Of a stretch of 64,000 nucleotides of DNA, positions 12,137 through 22,332 are shown piece by piece (positions within the stretch are counted from its first letter, which is position 1; the number at the start of each line of letters is the position of its first letter). A program made the translations under genes and the position numbers. The stretch lies in assembly GCA_037367405.1 (NCBI GenBank), contig JAZKJV010005536.1:434001-498000 (forward strand), in the 5' to 3' direction. The notes under the pieces were generated by a model. It ran no database searches. It was given only the letters and a program-made list of their open reading frames with translations, and had not been told where the DNA came from. The stretch is from Ottelia alismoides (lineage: Eukaryota; Streptophyta; Magnoliopsida; Alismatales; Hydrocharitaceae).

Positions 12137-13850
12137 ATTACCTTTGTTAGTCCCTTAGCAAACACTTATTTGAAAAAGAAGTGAAAAGAAGAGAAAATAA
12201 GAGAAAATAAAAAGAAGGAGAATCAAGGTTGATTATTAAACTTATCTTAATTAAATTGAAGTATGGAGCTCATTCAGACCCTTGGATTATTAGTTTGTCG
12301 GAACCTTATTCGGATATAGGTTTAAGACTCAACAGCCTCTAAGTTCCACCATTCTAGGGTTAAGAATCCTCAATAATCCAGATCAGAACAAGCCTAAATA
12401 CGCAAACTCTAATGACCATGTATCTTTCCTTGTACTGTGTAAATGATATGTAGCTCCCCACCTCAGAAATGACAAAGAAACAATCTCCCTAAACAAGGTA
12501 ACTCTAATTCCTCAGTCTAGCAGCTCTTTCCTCGAGGAGCGGGGTATTCCCTTCTAAGTTTAAGTACAACCGGCTCAAGAAGAGGGGGAAAGAAGAGAAT
12601 GGACCGAGGCCAGTGTAGCCACGTATCCCTGGGAGCCAAACCAGTGTAGCTGAGTCTCCCGCTGCAAGCTTCATGAGATGAGAAGGTGTAATACATAAGC
12701 TTTGCTTTATTTGACTATATACACTCCAACGAGCATTTTATTTTCAATCAGGCCTGTACACTTTTTTTTATTTTGCACTTTTTTATGTGCATATGTACAA
12801 CATATCTACATGGTGCATCATATACATAAGGACTTTTTCTTCTTGAGCCAGTAGACTATCCCTCTTTTGAAGCATTATTGCAACCCACAACTCCTGTCTT
12901 TAGACCTCAATGCTACTGGACCAAGTTGAGGCACACATCCCTCCCTAAAGGAAGACGAGAGGTTCCGCCTAGAAGTACTACCCTCGTATGCTACTCCAAG
13001 ACAAAGAAAATTGCCTCCTCATCACCTCATCCGTGTGGAGCTATGTGTAAGGTGCTGGTCTAAGTAAAGCCATTGTCTCTGAGAGTCATGCGTGTGTTGT
13101 TAAGTGTTCTACTTAGGCTCATCAAGATGACGCATAAACATAGTCTAGTGGACCCAAAGAATTAAGTCACTAATGGACCTGAAAAATCTTAACCCTAAAT
13201 CCTATAAGGTTCCTCTGAGAGTTAGGTGCTTAACCAAGCTCTATTTTCCAATTTAATTCCAGATTAGTTTAAATGTCAACTATGATTCAGAAGAATATAC
13301 AAAATATGGACAAAACTCTTTTTGATGCAGTTTTCAAATTATGAAAATTTTTGGAAAATGCTTGAATGCATGGATGCATAAGTTTTGCAAACTATTTACA
13401 AACCAGTTTTTGCGAACTTTTTATTTTTAAAACATTTTTCAAAAATTTTGTACTATATACATAATTTTGATACAAAATATTTACAAACTTTTTACAATCA
13501 AAACATTTTTGCAAACATTTGTACAAAAATAATTTTTACAAATAGCTATTTATAGACATGTATGTGTAAGAAAGAATTTAATATACAAGAAAAATTTAAA
13601 AATTTTGTTATTTGTAGCTTGTAGTTTTTAGCCGTTTTATTTGTTAACACACTCACACAAAGTACTAGTTATGGCTAAAGTATATATACATTATATACAA
13701 CACAACCTTATACTTAGCTCGAACGTTGTCCTCAGAGTGATCAAACAACGATGAAGAAGACATAACTCGTGCTGAGTATTGGGAAGTGAAAAGAAAGGCT
13801 ATACTACAACGACAAATGAAAGAATAAAATCAATAGAAGTAGGTGATCAC
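12137..13850 (-). other. Element B 3' non-coding region
   Basis: Part of the ~2.1 kb between integrase and the 3' LTR where some Athila elements carry an envelope-like gene. No open frame of useful length is seen on the minus strand. It contains the duplicated CCAGTGTAGC box at 12610-12619 and 12641-12650, shared with A and D, and from 13320 to 13600 an AT-rich stretch with repeated runs of the ACAAA / TTTTTGC type. Confidence 0.6.
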
Positions 13851-13851
13851 T

Positions 13852-14056
13852 CTATACTTAGGATCAAGTAATCCTAAGTATAGCAGTCTGCACACAAGGG
13901 GAAAAACCGAGGGTTAGAATGTACAGGGTCTACCTCCACTATACTTAGGGTAAAATATCCCTAAGTATAGGCAACAAAACAGAGGTAAAAGAATCAAACA
14001 GAAAATCACAATTCTGACACTCCCTATACTTAGGGTAAAGTGCACCCTAAGTATAG
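13852..14056 (-). repeat. Element B hairpin array with PPT-like core
   Basis: Three perfect 12 bp stems: 13852-13863/13872-13883 (loop TCAAGTAA), 13939-13950/13959-13970 (loop TAAAATAT) and 14024-14035/14045-14056 (loop TAAAGTGCA). The arms are CTATACTTAGG(A/G) and the complement. All three are intact while the coding region nearby is broken, which is notable. The family is shared with A, C and D. Confidence 0.88.
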
Positions 14057-14247
14057 CATAATCATAGGATGAAGATGGGGTATTAGAACAAAGAATATGC
14101 GATATGGACATCTGGATCTATACAGCTGCGGGAGAAAGTGATAATCAGGCATGAGATGCAAATGATGTGAGTCAAAGACCACATCGTAAAATGAATAGGA
14201 GTGTCATCAACGATAAGCAGATCATGATCTATATATGGCTTTAGGCG

Positions 14248-14601
14248 CTAACCATTAACTCGAAAGGTGGACTCATATGACAGCTGTGATATACCAATGC
14301 TGCCATTGTCATGCACCTTTCGGACCAAGTATGGTCCTTTCCACTTGCTCTGCAACTTCCCTGGAAATAATCTTAACTTGGCATCGAATAACCATACTTG
14401 TTGGTTCGGCTCAAACTGCTTATGGATGATATGAGAATCATGCCATATCTTCACTCGCTCCTTAAACCGTAGGCTACTAAAAAAGGTTGTATCTCTAAGC
14501 TCCTCCAGGGCTGCCAACTCTGCCTTCCTCTGATCTCCTATGCTCTCTAGATCCAATAATATCTCAGTGACATCCCAAAGTGATTTATGCTTAATTTCCA
14601 C
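14248..14601 (-). pseudogene. Element B integrase C-terminal domain
   Basis: A 117-codon open frame with the end of the gypsy integrase: a helical stretch (about QRKAELAALEELRD), then ERVKIWHDSHI and FEPNQQVWLFD, and the GKLQSKWKGPYLVRKV block, which is the GPF/Y module of Ty3/gypsy integrases. It would contribute DNA binding. It is separated from the catalytic core (14737-15129) by about 135 bases with no continuous frame, so the integrase is broken. Confidence 0.85.
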
Positions 14602-14736
14602 AGGTAAATGTCATGGCTTGCGATAAACGAGACGAAAGGGAGACATACCTAAAGGAGTCTTGAAGGAAGTCCGATATGCCCACACGATCGAGTCCAAAAG
14701 CTATAACCAATCCTTTCAGTCTGGGTGGATGACCTT

Positions 14737-15129
14737 CTATAGTATCGTCTTGATCTCCCTATTTGATACTTCAAAAAGAGTCTGAGGGTGATATGGAGAG
14801 GCAACTCGATGGTCTATGCTGAACTTGTTAGCAAGGGTCTTTACCTTATCGTTGATAAAATGAGACCCTCCGTCAGATATCAAAACTCTAGGCACCCCGA
14901 ACCGCGAAATGATTTTTTTCCTCAAAAATCGGCAAACGGTCTTAGCATCTGCAGTTTGGGCGAGAATGAACTCAACCCAACGATTCACATAATTAGTAGC
15001 CAACAGAATGTAATCAAATCCCTGTCTCTTAAGGAATGGACCCATGAAATCAATGCCCCATGCATCAAAAACCTCACAGAAGTGAATGGACTGCATCGGC
15101 ATCATGTCACGCTGTCCACAAGTGCCCAT
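14737..15129 (-). pseudogene. Element B integrase catalytic core
   Basis: A 130-codon frame holding the RNase-H-fold core that joins cDNA ends to target DNA. The first catalytic Asp is D27 in WGIDFMGPF, the second D86 in ISDGGSHF. The Glu appears to be E120 in HPQTLFEVSNRE. The D86-E120 spacing is two residues short of the D-35-E standard, consistent with a small deletion after HPQT. It is followed by the C-terminal domain and preceded by the zinc-binding domain in another frame. Confidence 0.88.
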
Positions 15130-15132
15130 CCT

Positions 15133-15363
15133 CTAACAGTCAGTACACCTCTTCACGAATTCATCAGAATACTTAAAGAGGGTAGGACACCATAGGCCAG
15201 ATTGGAGCACTTTCTGTGTTGTTCTCCTCCCAGAATGATGTCCTCCTGCCTCAAGCTTGTGGCAATAAGTGAGGATGCCATGGTGCTCCTCTTGAGGATT
15301 GCACCAACGCCAGACACTATCCCCTCCTTCATGATAAAGGATGGGATCCTCCCAATGGTACAA
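15133..15363 (-). pseudogene. Element B integrase N-terminal HHCC zinc domain
   Basis: The frame contains the His-His-Cys-Cys module typical of integrase N-termini: a His pair region around CHKLEAGGHHSGRRTTQKV, the segment LWCPTLFKYSDEF, and a closing CTDC pair. It lies directly upstream of the catalytic core; a stop just after the CTDC pair separates them (the next frame starts at 15129). Confidence 0.8.
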
Positions 15364-15542
15364 ATTAGCCTTCCCGAGGAAAGTCTCAAGTCGCTATCTG
15401 GGCCAACCTTGTGGAACTTTCTTAGCGACAAGATAGTTTACAATGTCAGCATACTATGGAAGCGAGGCGATAGCAAGGTCGCCTCATCTGGGAAGGTCTC
15501 CGTAATAGGTGTTGCATGATCTGTTTCCTCAAGATTTTCCAA

Positions 15543-15800
15543 TCAAGAGAGATGATCCACCACTACATTCTTAACTCTAGGCTTATCCTTAATCTCAATA
15601 TCAAACTCCTGGAGTAGAAGGATCCATATGGCCAGTCTAGCTTTGATGTCCTTCTTGGCCATGAGGTACCTGATGGCGGTATGATCAGTGTAAATAGTCA
15701 CTTTGGATCCACAAATATAAGATCTGAACTTATCCAAGGAAAACACTATAGCTAGCATCTCCTTCTCTGTGACAGTATATTTCCGCTGGGTGGCATCCAA
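15543..15800 (-). pseudogene. Element B RNase H domain
   Basis: An 85-codon frame matching Ty3/gypsy RNase H, which removes the RNA template during reverse transcription. The landmarks are in order: [13 protein letters not shown] (the acidic Glu segment), [20 protein letters not shown] (Asp), [12 protein letters not shown] and the closing VVVDHLS. The acidic residues seem present. The connection region between it and the reverse transcriptase (15801-16016) is out of frame. Confidence 0.9.
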
Positions 15801-16016
15801 TGTACATCTAGCATAGTGAATGGCATAAGGTAATTTATCCCTCCTCTATCCTAGCACAACCCCTATGGCAAAATCAGAAGCATCCTCACGATCTCGAATG
15901 GGAGAAACCAATCAGGCGACTGAAGGACATGAGCCTCAACAACTAGATTCTTGAGAGTCTCAAACACCACAAGACACTTATCATCTACAATGAACTCAGT
16001 GTCTTTCGTCAGGAGG

Positions 16017-16799
16017 TCAGTGAGCGATCGGGCAATCTAACTGAAGTCCTGAATAAAACATCAGTAGAAACCGACATGCCCCCAGAAAAGACCGCAACTG
16101 CTGCAGGTTGGACTGTGGATTGAATTTCCTAGTTATATCCACCTTGGCTGGATCAACCTCCATGCCCCTGTTGGAGATGATATGACCAAGCACCTTCCCC
16201 TGAGTCACCATGAAGTGACTCTTCCCCCAAGATAAAACAAGACAGATCTCAATACAGTGCTGAAGTACACAATCTAGGCAGTCAAGACAAGCATCATATC
16301 CACCACCGTAGATTGAGAAATCATCCATGAAGACCTCTAAGCAATCACCCACCATGTCCGAGAAGATGGACAACATACACCTTTGGAATGTTGTTGGAGC
16401 GTTACATAGACCAAATGGCATTTGTATGAAAGCATATGTCCCAAACGGACATGCGAATGTCGTTTTATCTTTGTCTTCGGGCGCTATGGCCACCTGATTG
16501 TAACCAGAGTACCTATCAAGGAAGCAACAATGACTCTTCCTAGCTATCCTCTCAATAATCTTATCGATAAAAGGTAGTGGTAAATGATTCTTCTTGGTGG
16601 CCTGATTCAATTGTCTGTAGTCCACACAGACCCTCCAAGAAGTGGGTAACCAGGTAGCGATCTCCTCTCCAGACTCACTCACAACTGTAGTAATGCCTGT
16701 CTTCTTGGGCACCACATGTAATGGGCTAACCCACTTAGAGTCGGAGATAGGGTAGATAAAATCGCTGCTCCACCATTTTGATATCTCTTTCATGACCAC
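16017..16799 (-). pseudogene. Element B reverse transcriptase
   Basis: A 260-codon frame covering the palm and fingers of a Ty3/gypsy reverse transcriptase. Visible blocks are KWVSPLHVVPKK, RVCVDYRQLNQATKK, FLDRYSGYNQ (catalytic Asp, residue 95; the usual Gly after it is Arg), MPFGLCNAPTTFQRCM, and the FMDD box (Asp 159-160). After LRSFLGA (~residue 243) homology stops, which points to a frameshift near 16.09 kb. One in-frame TGA just upstream (~16800-16802) separates it from the 16803-17360 frame. Confidence 0.95.
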
Positions 16800-16802
16800 T
16801 TC

Positions 16803-17360
16803 TCAAAGATTCAGGTTCAGCCGTTGCTGGAACTCACGCGATGGCTTAGCGTCCTCTTCGAGATAAATATGGTGGGAGCACAGGACTGGACTTATCCCCT
16901 GGAGATCAGCTACACTCCATCCTATCGCCTTGCGGTTTCTTTCAAGAACCTCCATCAAATGAGATTCTTGCTCTTCGGTCAAATCTGCTGAGATAATGAC
17001 TGGATACATCTCATGATCACTCACAAGGAATTTATACTTCAGCGAATGTGTCAAGGGCTTCAACTCTAGGCAACTGGGAGCTGGCAAATCTGGCTTCTGG
17101 AATGTCTGCATGAAAGCAACCAGATATGAATGTGAGAACTCTCGCTGATCATGTGAAATTGGAGAAGACGGCCATGCTGGTGTGTCTGTAATTTGTGCTG
17201 GCTCAATATCCACCCTAGTTGTAGGCTCTGTGGGAATCAGACAAGGTAAAAACTCATCAAACGCTGCCCAATAAATGTTTGAATCTAAGGGATCTGAATT
17301 AGAATCATAAGAAACATAATCTGCTCCGCTCTCCTGAACGCAGTCGTTAGCCTCAAACAT
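16803..17360 (-). pseudogene. Element B protease-RT linker region of pol
   Basis: A 185-codon frame that leads in phase into the reverse transcriptase, interrupted only by a TGA. Its first half is acidic and low in motifs. The second half has the conserved pre-RT segment of Athila pol: LELKPLTHSLKYKFL, PVIISADLTEEQE, NRKAIGWSVADLQGISP and the PSREFQQRLN block that precedes the fingers of the polymerase. Confidence 0.85.
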
Positions 17361-17613
17361 GTCCTCGACAAAGAGTGTGCTCTCCGAACTCTCATCTGCT
17401 AGAGGCTGTGACTCTATAGCATCTGAAGGTGAGATAAGAGCTCATGAAACAGGGTCGGACCAAACTGCTTTATCATTTGTGATCAAGAAGTCGCACTTCT
17501 GGTGGACGTCTCGCTCTGCCTATGTCATCTGCTCTGTATCACTGAACTGCTCTAAGCAAGCTGAATCTCACGCTCTGTTCTCGTCAATCATCTCTATTTG
17601 TACACTTTCACCC

Positions 17614-18225
17614 TCAACACGAAATATACCTTCCCACTATCATGATGGGACACCGCCTTGGCTGTGACCAAGAGTGGACGTCCAAGAATGATGGGGTATC
17701 CATCATAGACTCAGGTATCTCCATGTCCAAAACAATGAAGTCCACAAGGAATTTCAGGCCCTGAATTGTGACAACCACGTCCTTCAAATACCGCTTCGAC
17801 CTCTTGACAGATCTATTATCAAATTGAAGGGCTGTCCTACTCTGTCGAAGAAGGCCAAAATTGAATTGGTCAAGTAGGGCTTCCTGAAGGAGGTTGATGG
17901 AAGAGTTTCTGTCTAATAGAGTCCGATAGAACCACTTCTCATAAATGTGGCATCTGACATAGGGAGCGCCTGCATCTGGCTTTTTGGCTAGCAAACAATT
18001 TTGAATCGCAAAGCAAGTGATACGGGTGAGCACATGGATCTCTGCATTATGGTTCCTTCTCTTCCTGCGGATGGTAGTCTTCTCCCTCAAGTTATTTTGG
18101 AAGAGAGGTATGTGCTCAAGTGCCTCCTGTAGAGTCAGTTGGATATGGAATTTGTTGATCATCTGCTGGCTGAACTCTAACTGCTGTGTCTTTTTAGGAT
18201 TTTCTTTTTTATTCCCCTTAGCCAA
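17614..18225 (-). pseudogene. Element B gag-end / protease region
   Basis: A 203-codon frame. Residues ~20-60 (QQMINKFHIQLTLQEALEHI) correspond to the conserved segment between Gag and protease in Athila. The protease active site reads LLDRNSSINLL where D-T/S-G is expected, so two active-site residues are changed. The flap-to-C-terminal part (RSVKRSKRYLKDVVV and FIVLDME) is present, then a frameshift at about 17695 moves the YPIILGRPLL motif into another frame. It cannot be an active enzyme. Confidence 0.85.
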
Positions 18226-18767
18226 GCGGAGTGCTTGAGGGAAGGGGTTGGGACCTCCTCAAATAAAGGGATAGGAAGAGGTTCCTCTGTCTGTGATGGA
18301 ATGGAGACCATATCAAGATCAGCATGCAACACAAATGGACTCGAAGTAGATGAAGAAACCTTTCCTTTATTAATTTTTTTGGTCTTTTCAAAATTGTCCT
18401 GAGATACAATAACAGGGGGAAACACAACTGGAATAGAACTGGTAGCGTTACTACCACCCACGACATCAGTCTTCACGACATTAACATCATGCTCTAGCTC
18501 AGCATCAGGTAGAATGGTGGCATTAGTACCACCGACTGCATCTGGAGATACGACGACCTCAATACCGTCAGCTGGATCAGCATCCTTAGTGGCATCAACA
18601 TCACCGTCATCAACATCATTAGCATCATCAGCACCGCTATCCTCCTCGCCCGACGCTCCTGGATCCTCATGTGGTCGTCGCTCAGACAAGGCATCACCGA
18701 TCGGCATCCTACCGCTCCTAAGTATCACAAAATCAACATCAAATATGTATGAATAAATATCACCCAA
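18177..18767 (-). pseudogene. Element B Gag C-terminal acidic region
   Basis: A 196-codon frame starting near VDFVILRSGRM. The LRSG motif is a landmark of Athila polyproteins just before the protease region. It is followed by a strongly acidic Asp/Ala-rich tract (DDANDVDDGDVDATKDAD) written by ATC/CAT-rich DNA, then a Ser/Pro segment. The last ~20 codons are a shifted reading of the start of the next frame (overlap 18177-18225), showing a frameshift near 18230. Confidence 0.75.
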
Positions 18768-18769
18768 TG

Positions 18770-20666
18770 AATCACTAGGAGTGGTGGTCTCTATGAACTG
18801 TACCTGCTCAGACTTCCTCTTCAGATTATTCGGATTGGGCTCAATCTAAGCGGGTATGGCGGCCTTGCCCTTTATGATGTCCCTCATCTCCTACCGGAAC
18901 TCGTCCATCCCCTACCGGAAAGATGCCTGCTGGTCTGAGAGTTGGCGAGCGAGATCATCAAGGGCTAGGTTCTCATAGATGGGTCCATAAGAACCAGACA
19001 TGTTGCATCGCTGGAAATGAGGATGGCTCTGCTGGTACTGGTGTGGAGGGGGCTGGGTGTATTACTAAGGCTGTTGCTACCTCCACTACTGTCCCTGATG
19101 ATAGGGACAGGGACCCTGCAGGTAATGGTGTGATGGATGGGAGTACTGGGTCTGCTGCTGCTGCTAGCTGCTCGGTCCACCCTGAGTTGGAGGCTGCTGT
19201 TAGGATGGGGTGCCTCTGGTAGGCCACCTGAATCCGAGATGATCACGGCGTATCCCAGGCTGTTGCCGGTCATACCAAATCCTGTTGACTTCCATCAACG
19301 GCTCCTGCTCATAAGGGGAAGGGAGAAGAACATCCTGGGGCTGATCCGATTGATACACCACCATCTAAGTGTCCTGAGATGGGCGATGGCTGAGAGTAAT
19401 GCTACATCGGCTGAACTGGCTCTGCCTGAATGTGGTGAACCTGGCAGTACTTGGTAGGTGGCTAGGAAGAGTTACTGCTGCTGTGATTAGTCTGTGACCT
19501 GAGATGGGGATGAGAAGCCGTCTCCTGGAGACACAAGATCTGGGTCTTCAGGTCACTAAGAGTTTGTGCCAACTGGTCTATCTGTGTCATGCCTTGGCAC
19601 TACTTCTTCTCTATGATCTCTATGTGGTCCAATTTCTCACTAATAATCCCCATGTCAGCTGCTGAAGATTCTGTCTGTGTTGCTGCTGATGAAGTAGATG
19701 GACTTGCATCGACCCGTGCTATCCTCTGATAGGACACATCCTGTAGAAGGGGATTCCCCCGTGTCTAGACATAAGTCTAGGACATCATCGCGTAGTTTTC
19801 TGCCATCTCCTCATAGATAGCCCAGACCCGGTTCTCATCCTTGGCAAAATAGGACCCTCCACATGAGGCATTGACAAGCCCCTGTAGCTCCGGTGTCATC
19901 CCACAAAAGAAACTCTAAACTAGATTGGGCTTGGATATCTCATGGTGTGGACATCGGTCGATGAGCTCGCGAAATCGATCCCACGCCTCATGGAACTGCT
20001 CATGGGGGATCATCATGAAGTTGTTGATCAGAGGTGTTGTTGCATTGGTCCGACCGAGTGGATAATACTTGTTCACGTACTCGGTCCGGAGCTGCTCTCA
20101 AGTAGTAACATATCTCCCTAAATGCTTCAGCTAGTAGGCTGCTCTGTTGACCAGGAAGAAAGGGATTGCTATCATTTTGATGGTGTCCTCGTCCACAAAT
20201 TTGTCATGGACTGTTACTGTAGATCATCTCAAATTCTTGCAGGTGCAGATGCGGCTCCTCGGTGGCTAGCCCATAGAACTTGGGCAGTAATTGGATCGTC
20301 GGGGGCCGAGCTTGAAGTCGCCTAGAATGTCAGGGAGCTAAATCCATCGATGAGTGAGAGTTGCATCGGGATTATGCAACTTCCTCATCGGCCGTGGATG
20401 TCTCTGCTCTGGCTGATCCTCTGGGTGTCCGTTTGCTCCTCCTCCAGCTGTTGGTATCTCTCCACCAGCTGGTCTCTGCGGTTGGTCTCTGCCGGCTCTC
20501 ATCTCTGCAAGCTCTCAGTGCACTTCTACCATAAATGCTCCCTGATCTCTAATTGTCTCTGCATTGTCTCCAGGGAGGCTAGGAGTGTGTTGTTGACGAT
20601 GCCCTAATCAAGAACATAAGTAGAACCCTGAGGCTGCTCATTGGTGCGTCCATCGCTGCTGGCCAT
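18770..20666 (-). pseudogene. Element B gag (capsid) pseudogene
   Basis: A continuous but stop-ridden frame on the minus strand. A plausible start is the ATG at 20664-20666 (MASSDGRTNEQ). The capsid portion is clear at about 19.8-20.2 kb: RAAY-stop-LKHLGRYVTT, RTEYVNKYYPLGRTN, QFHEAWDRFRELIDRCPHH, then FFCGMTPELQGLVNASCGGSYFAK. A predicted coiled segment (ISEKLDHIEIIEKK) follows near 19.6 kb. Stops fall where Trp or Gln is normal and are TAG, consistent with C-to-T decay. The region below ~19.3 kb is Pro/Ser-rich and badly broken. Capsid would build the virus-like particle. Confidence 0.8.
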
Positions 20667-20738
20667 CTTGTGGGTCTCTGCAAAGGCAAAAGACTGAAAC
20701 TTAGGTGCCGTCAAGTGAACATAAATATGTGTTGGCCT

Positions 20739-20969
20739 CTACTCAGGCACCTCAGGACTGGTGGAAGAAAGTTGGTCGAGGTGGAACAGGGTGGTAGCGA
20801 ACTCAGGTTCGGAGAGCAGGTCTGGACTCTCCAAAACTGCCCTAGATGAGTGGGGAGGAGTGCTCGAAAGTGGTGTTGTCAAATGCAACCTAAGGGACCT
20901 CCTTCCCATCATCGTGATGTAGGGATAAATGCAGATTTGATCTCGAATGCAAACAAGATCAGCAGTCAA
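20739..20969 (-). other. Open frame upstream of element B gag
   Basis: A 76-codon minus-strand frame beginning MTADLVCIRDQ, rich in Ser, Thr, Pro and Leu, lying between leader and gag. No domain recognised. It could be a decayed N-terminal extension of gag or chance. Confidence 0.2.
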
Positions 20970-22309
20970 ACCCCCAATTCACCTACACAACACTGAGCTG
21001 ATGACCATTAAGGTTCGATCATTAATCTTGTCAATTTTATTTTAGGTGATCAATCAGTCTACAAGAGCGATTAAGCGAGCTATTGGGAACTCTATGCTCC
21101 CAAGAGACTGGACCAATCCCACAGTTAGATTTTTCCTATCCAGTATGGGCGCGGACCATTTACCGGCTACCCAATCTGCTAAGGAAGTTCCGGACCGATT
21201 ACCGGCTACCCAGTAAAATCCTCACTGGAGAACGACTAACCACAAGACCAGTAGTCTGAAGGAAGTTCAGGTATGGCTCTAGCCTAGTGTACGGGCCACT
21301 CTCTCGCTACATACAAACCAACCAATGAGGGGGTGACTCTCCCCAAAACAAATATTTTAAATGAGGTGGGTTTTAGGGTCAAGTTTGCATTAACAATCCC
21401 AATTTTATGATTTTCACTTTTTATGTATTTTTCAAATGAAAGCAACACCTAACGAATTTTTCGATCTCCTGTTATTTTTTAAGTCCAAAACAGGGGGAGA
21501 AGTCGAAAAAGCTGATGTGCGATCAAAAACTATGATGCATGCAAAGATAGAGATGCGTACTTATCACTAGCACTCTACATGCAGGGTGATCCACACATAA
21601 ATTAAAAGACTGAAACGAAACTAACTATATGATGCATGAAGAAATCGGCCTTAAGAAGAGCAATTTCTAATGATAGTGAAGAACAATAGCTAACTGATCA
21701 GAGAGAGAGGTCGTTGTCTGGTCTTGGATGTCGATCAGTGTCTGCTACAACGGATCCTGCACGTGCTGTATACGACCTCTAACGACACGTGATCTCTCAA
21801 TCGATCAAGCAAACTTTTTTATTTTGAATTATGAATAAGGTCCAATTATGCTCTATAGGTGCAAGCAATCTATTAGGGTTTGGGCCTTAAATTATTTAGG
21901 TCACAATCAATAAAAAATCCTAAGTCTAAGGGCCAAATATGCGAGAATCAAATAGAAAGAAAAATGCGATAAAAACAAATCCGCGAAAAACTCAGTGAGG
22001 TCCCTCGAGCACACCAGTGCTCGACAAAACAGACCCTGATAAAAGTGAAGTCCAACAAAAGAGTCCAGAGTCTAAGTTATTACAACAATAATAAAAAGTC
22101 TGCTGAAAAGGTAAACTAGCTATTCTATCTACTCTATATAATATAACTAATTCATGTTCTTCTCCTGCTCAGCCTAGGGTGCGAGTCTCCTCCAAAGTGT
22201 CCTCGGGCAGTTCCTCACATAAAAAGTTAAACAGAAATAGGTCATAAAACTGTTATAACAAATAGAGATAAAAATATACAAAAATAAGAAAAAGGGACTA
22301 CTAAGTCGT
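20970..22309 (-). other. Element B leader, no coding seen
   Basis: 1.3 kb between the primer site and the first gag-like frame. It contains a short direct repeat, ACCGGCTACCCA at ~21160-21171 and ~21200-21211, and no usable open frame. It probably represents the untranslated leader. Confidence 0.4.
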
Positions 22310-22329
22310 GCTCCCCGGCAACAGCTCCA
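22310..22329 (-). other. Element B primer-binding site (tRNA-Asp-like)
   Basis: The minus strand reads TGGAGCTGTTGCCGGGGAGC three bases inside the 5' LTR. It differs at only a few positions from the complement of the tRNA-Asp 3' end, the primer typical of Athila elements. Confidence 0.85.
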
Positions 22330-22332
22330 TTC

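Noticed and set aside
13852..14056. CRISPR-like repeat array
   Set aside because: Repeats are hairpins with irregular spacing inside a plant retrotransposon; no Cas genes.
17359..17667. Plus-strand frames antisense to element B pol (also 14788-15195, 15202-15519)
   Set aside because: Shadows of the minus-strand pol domains.
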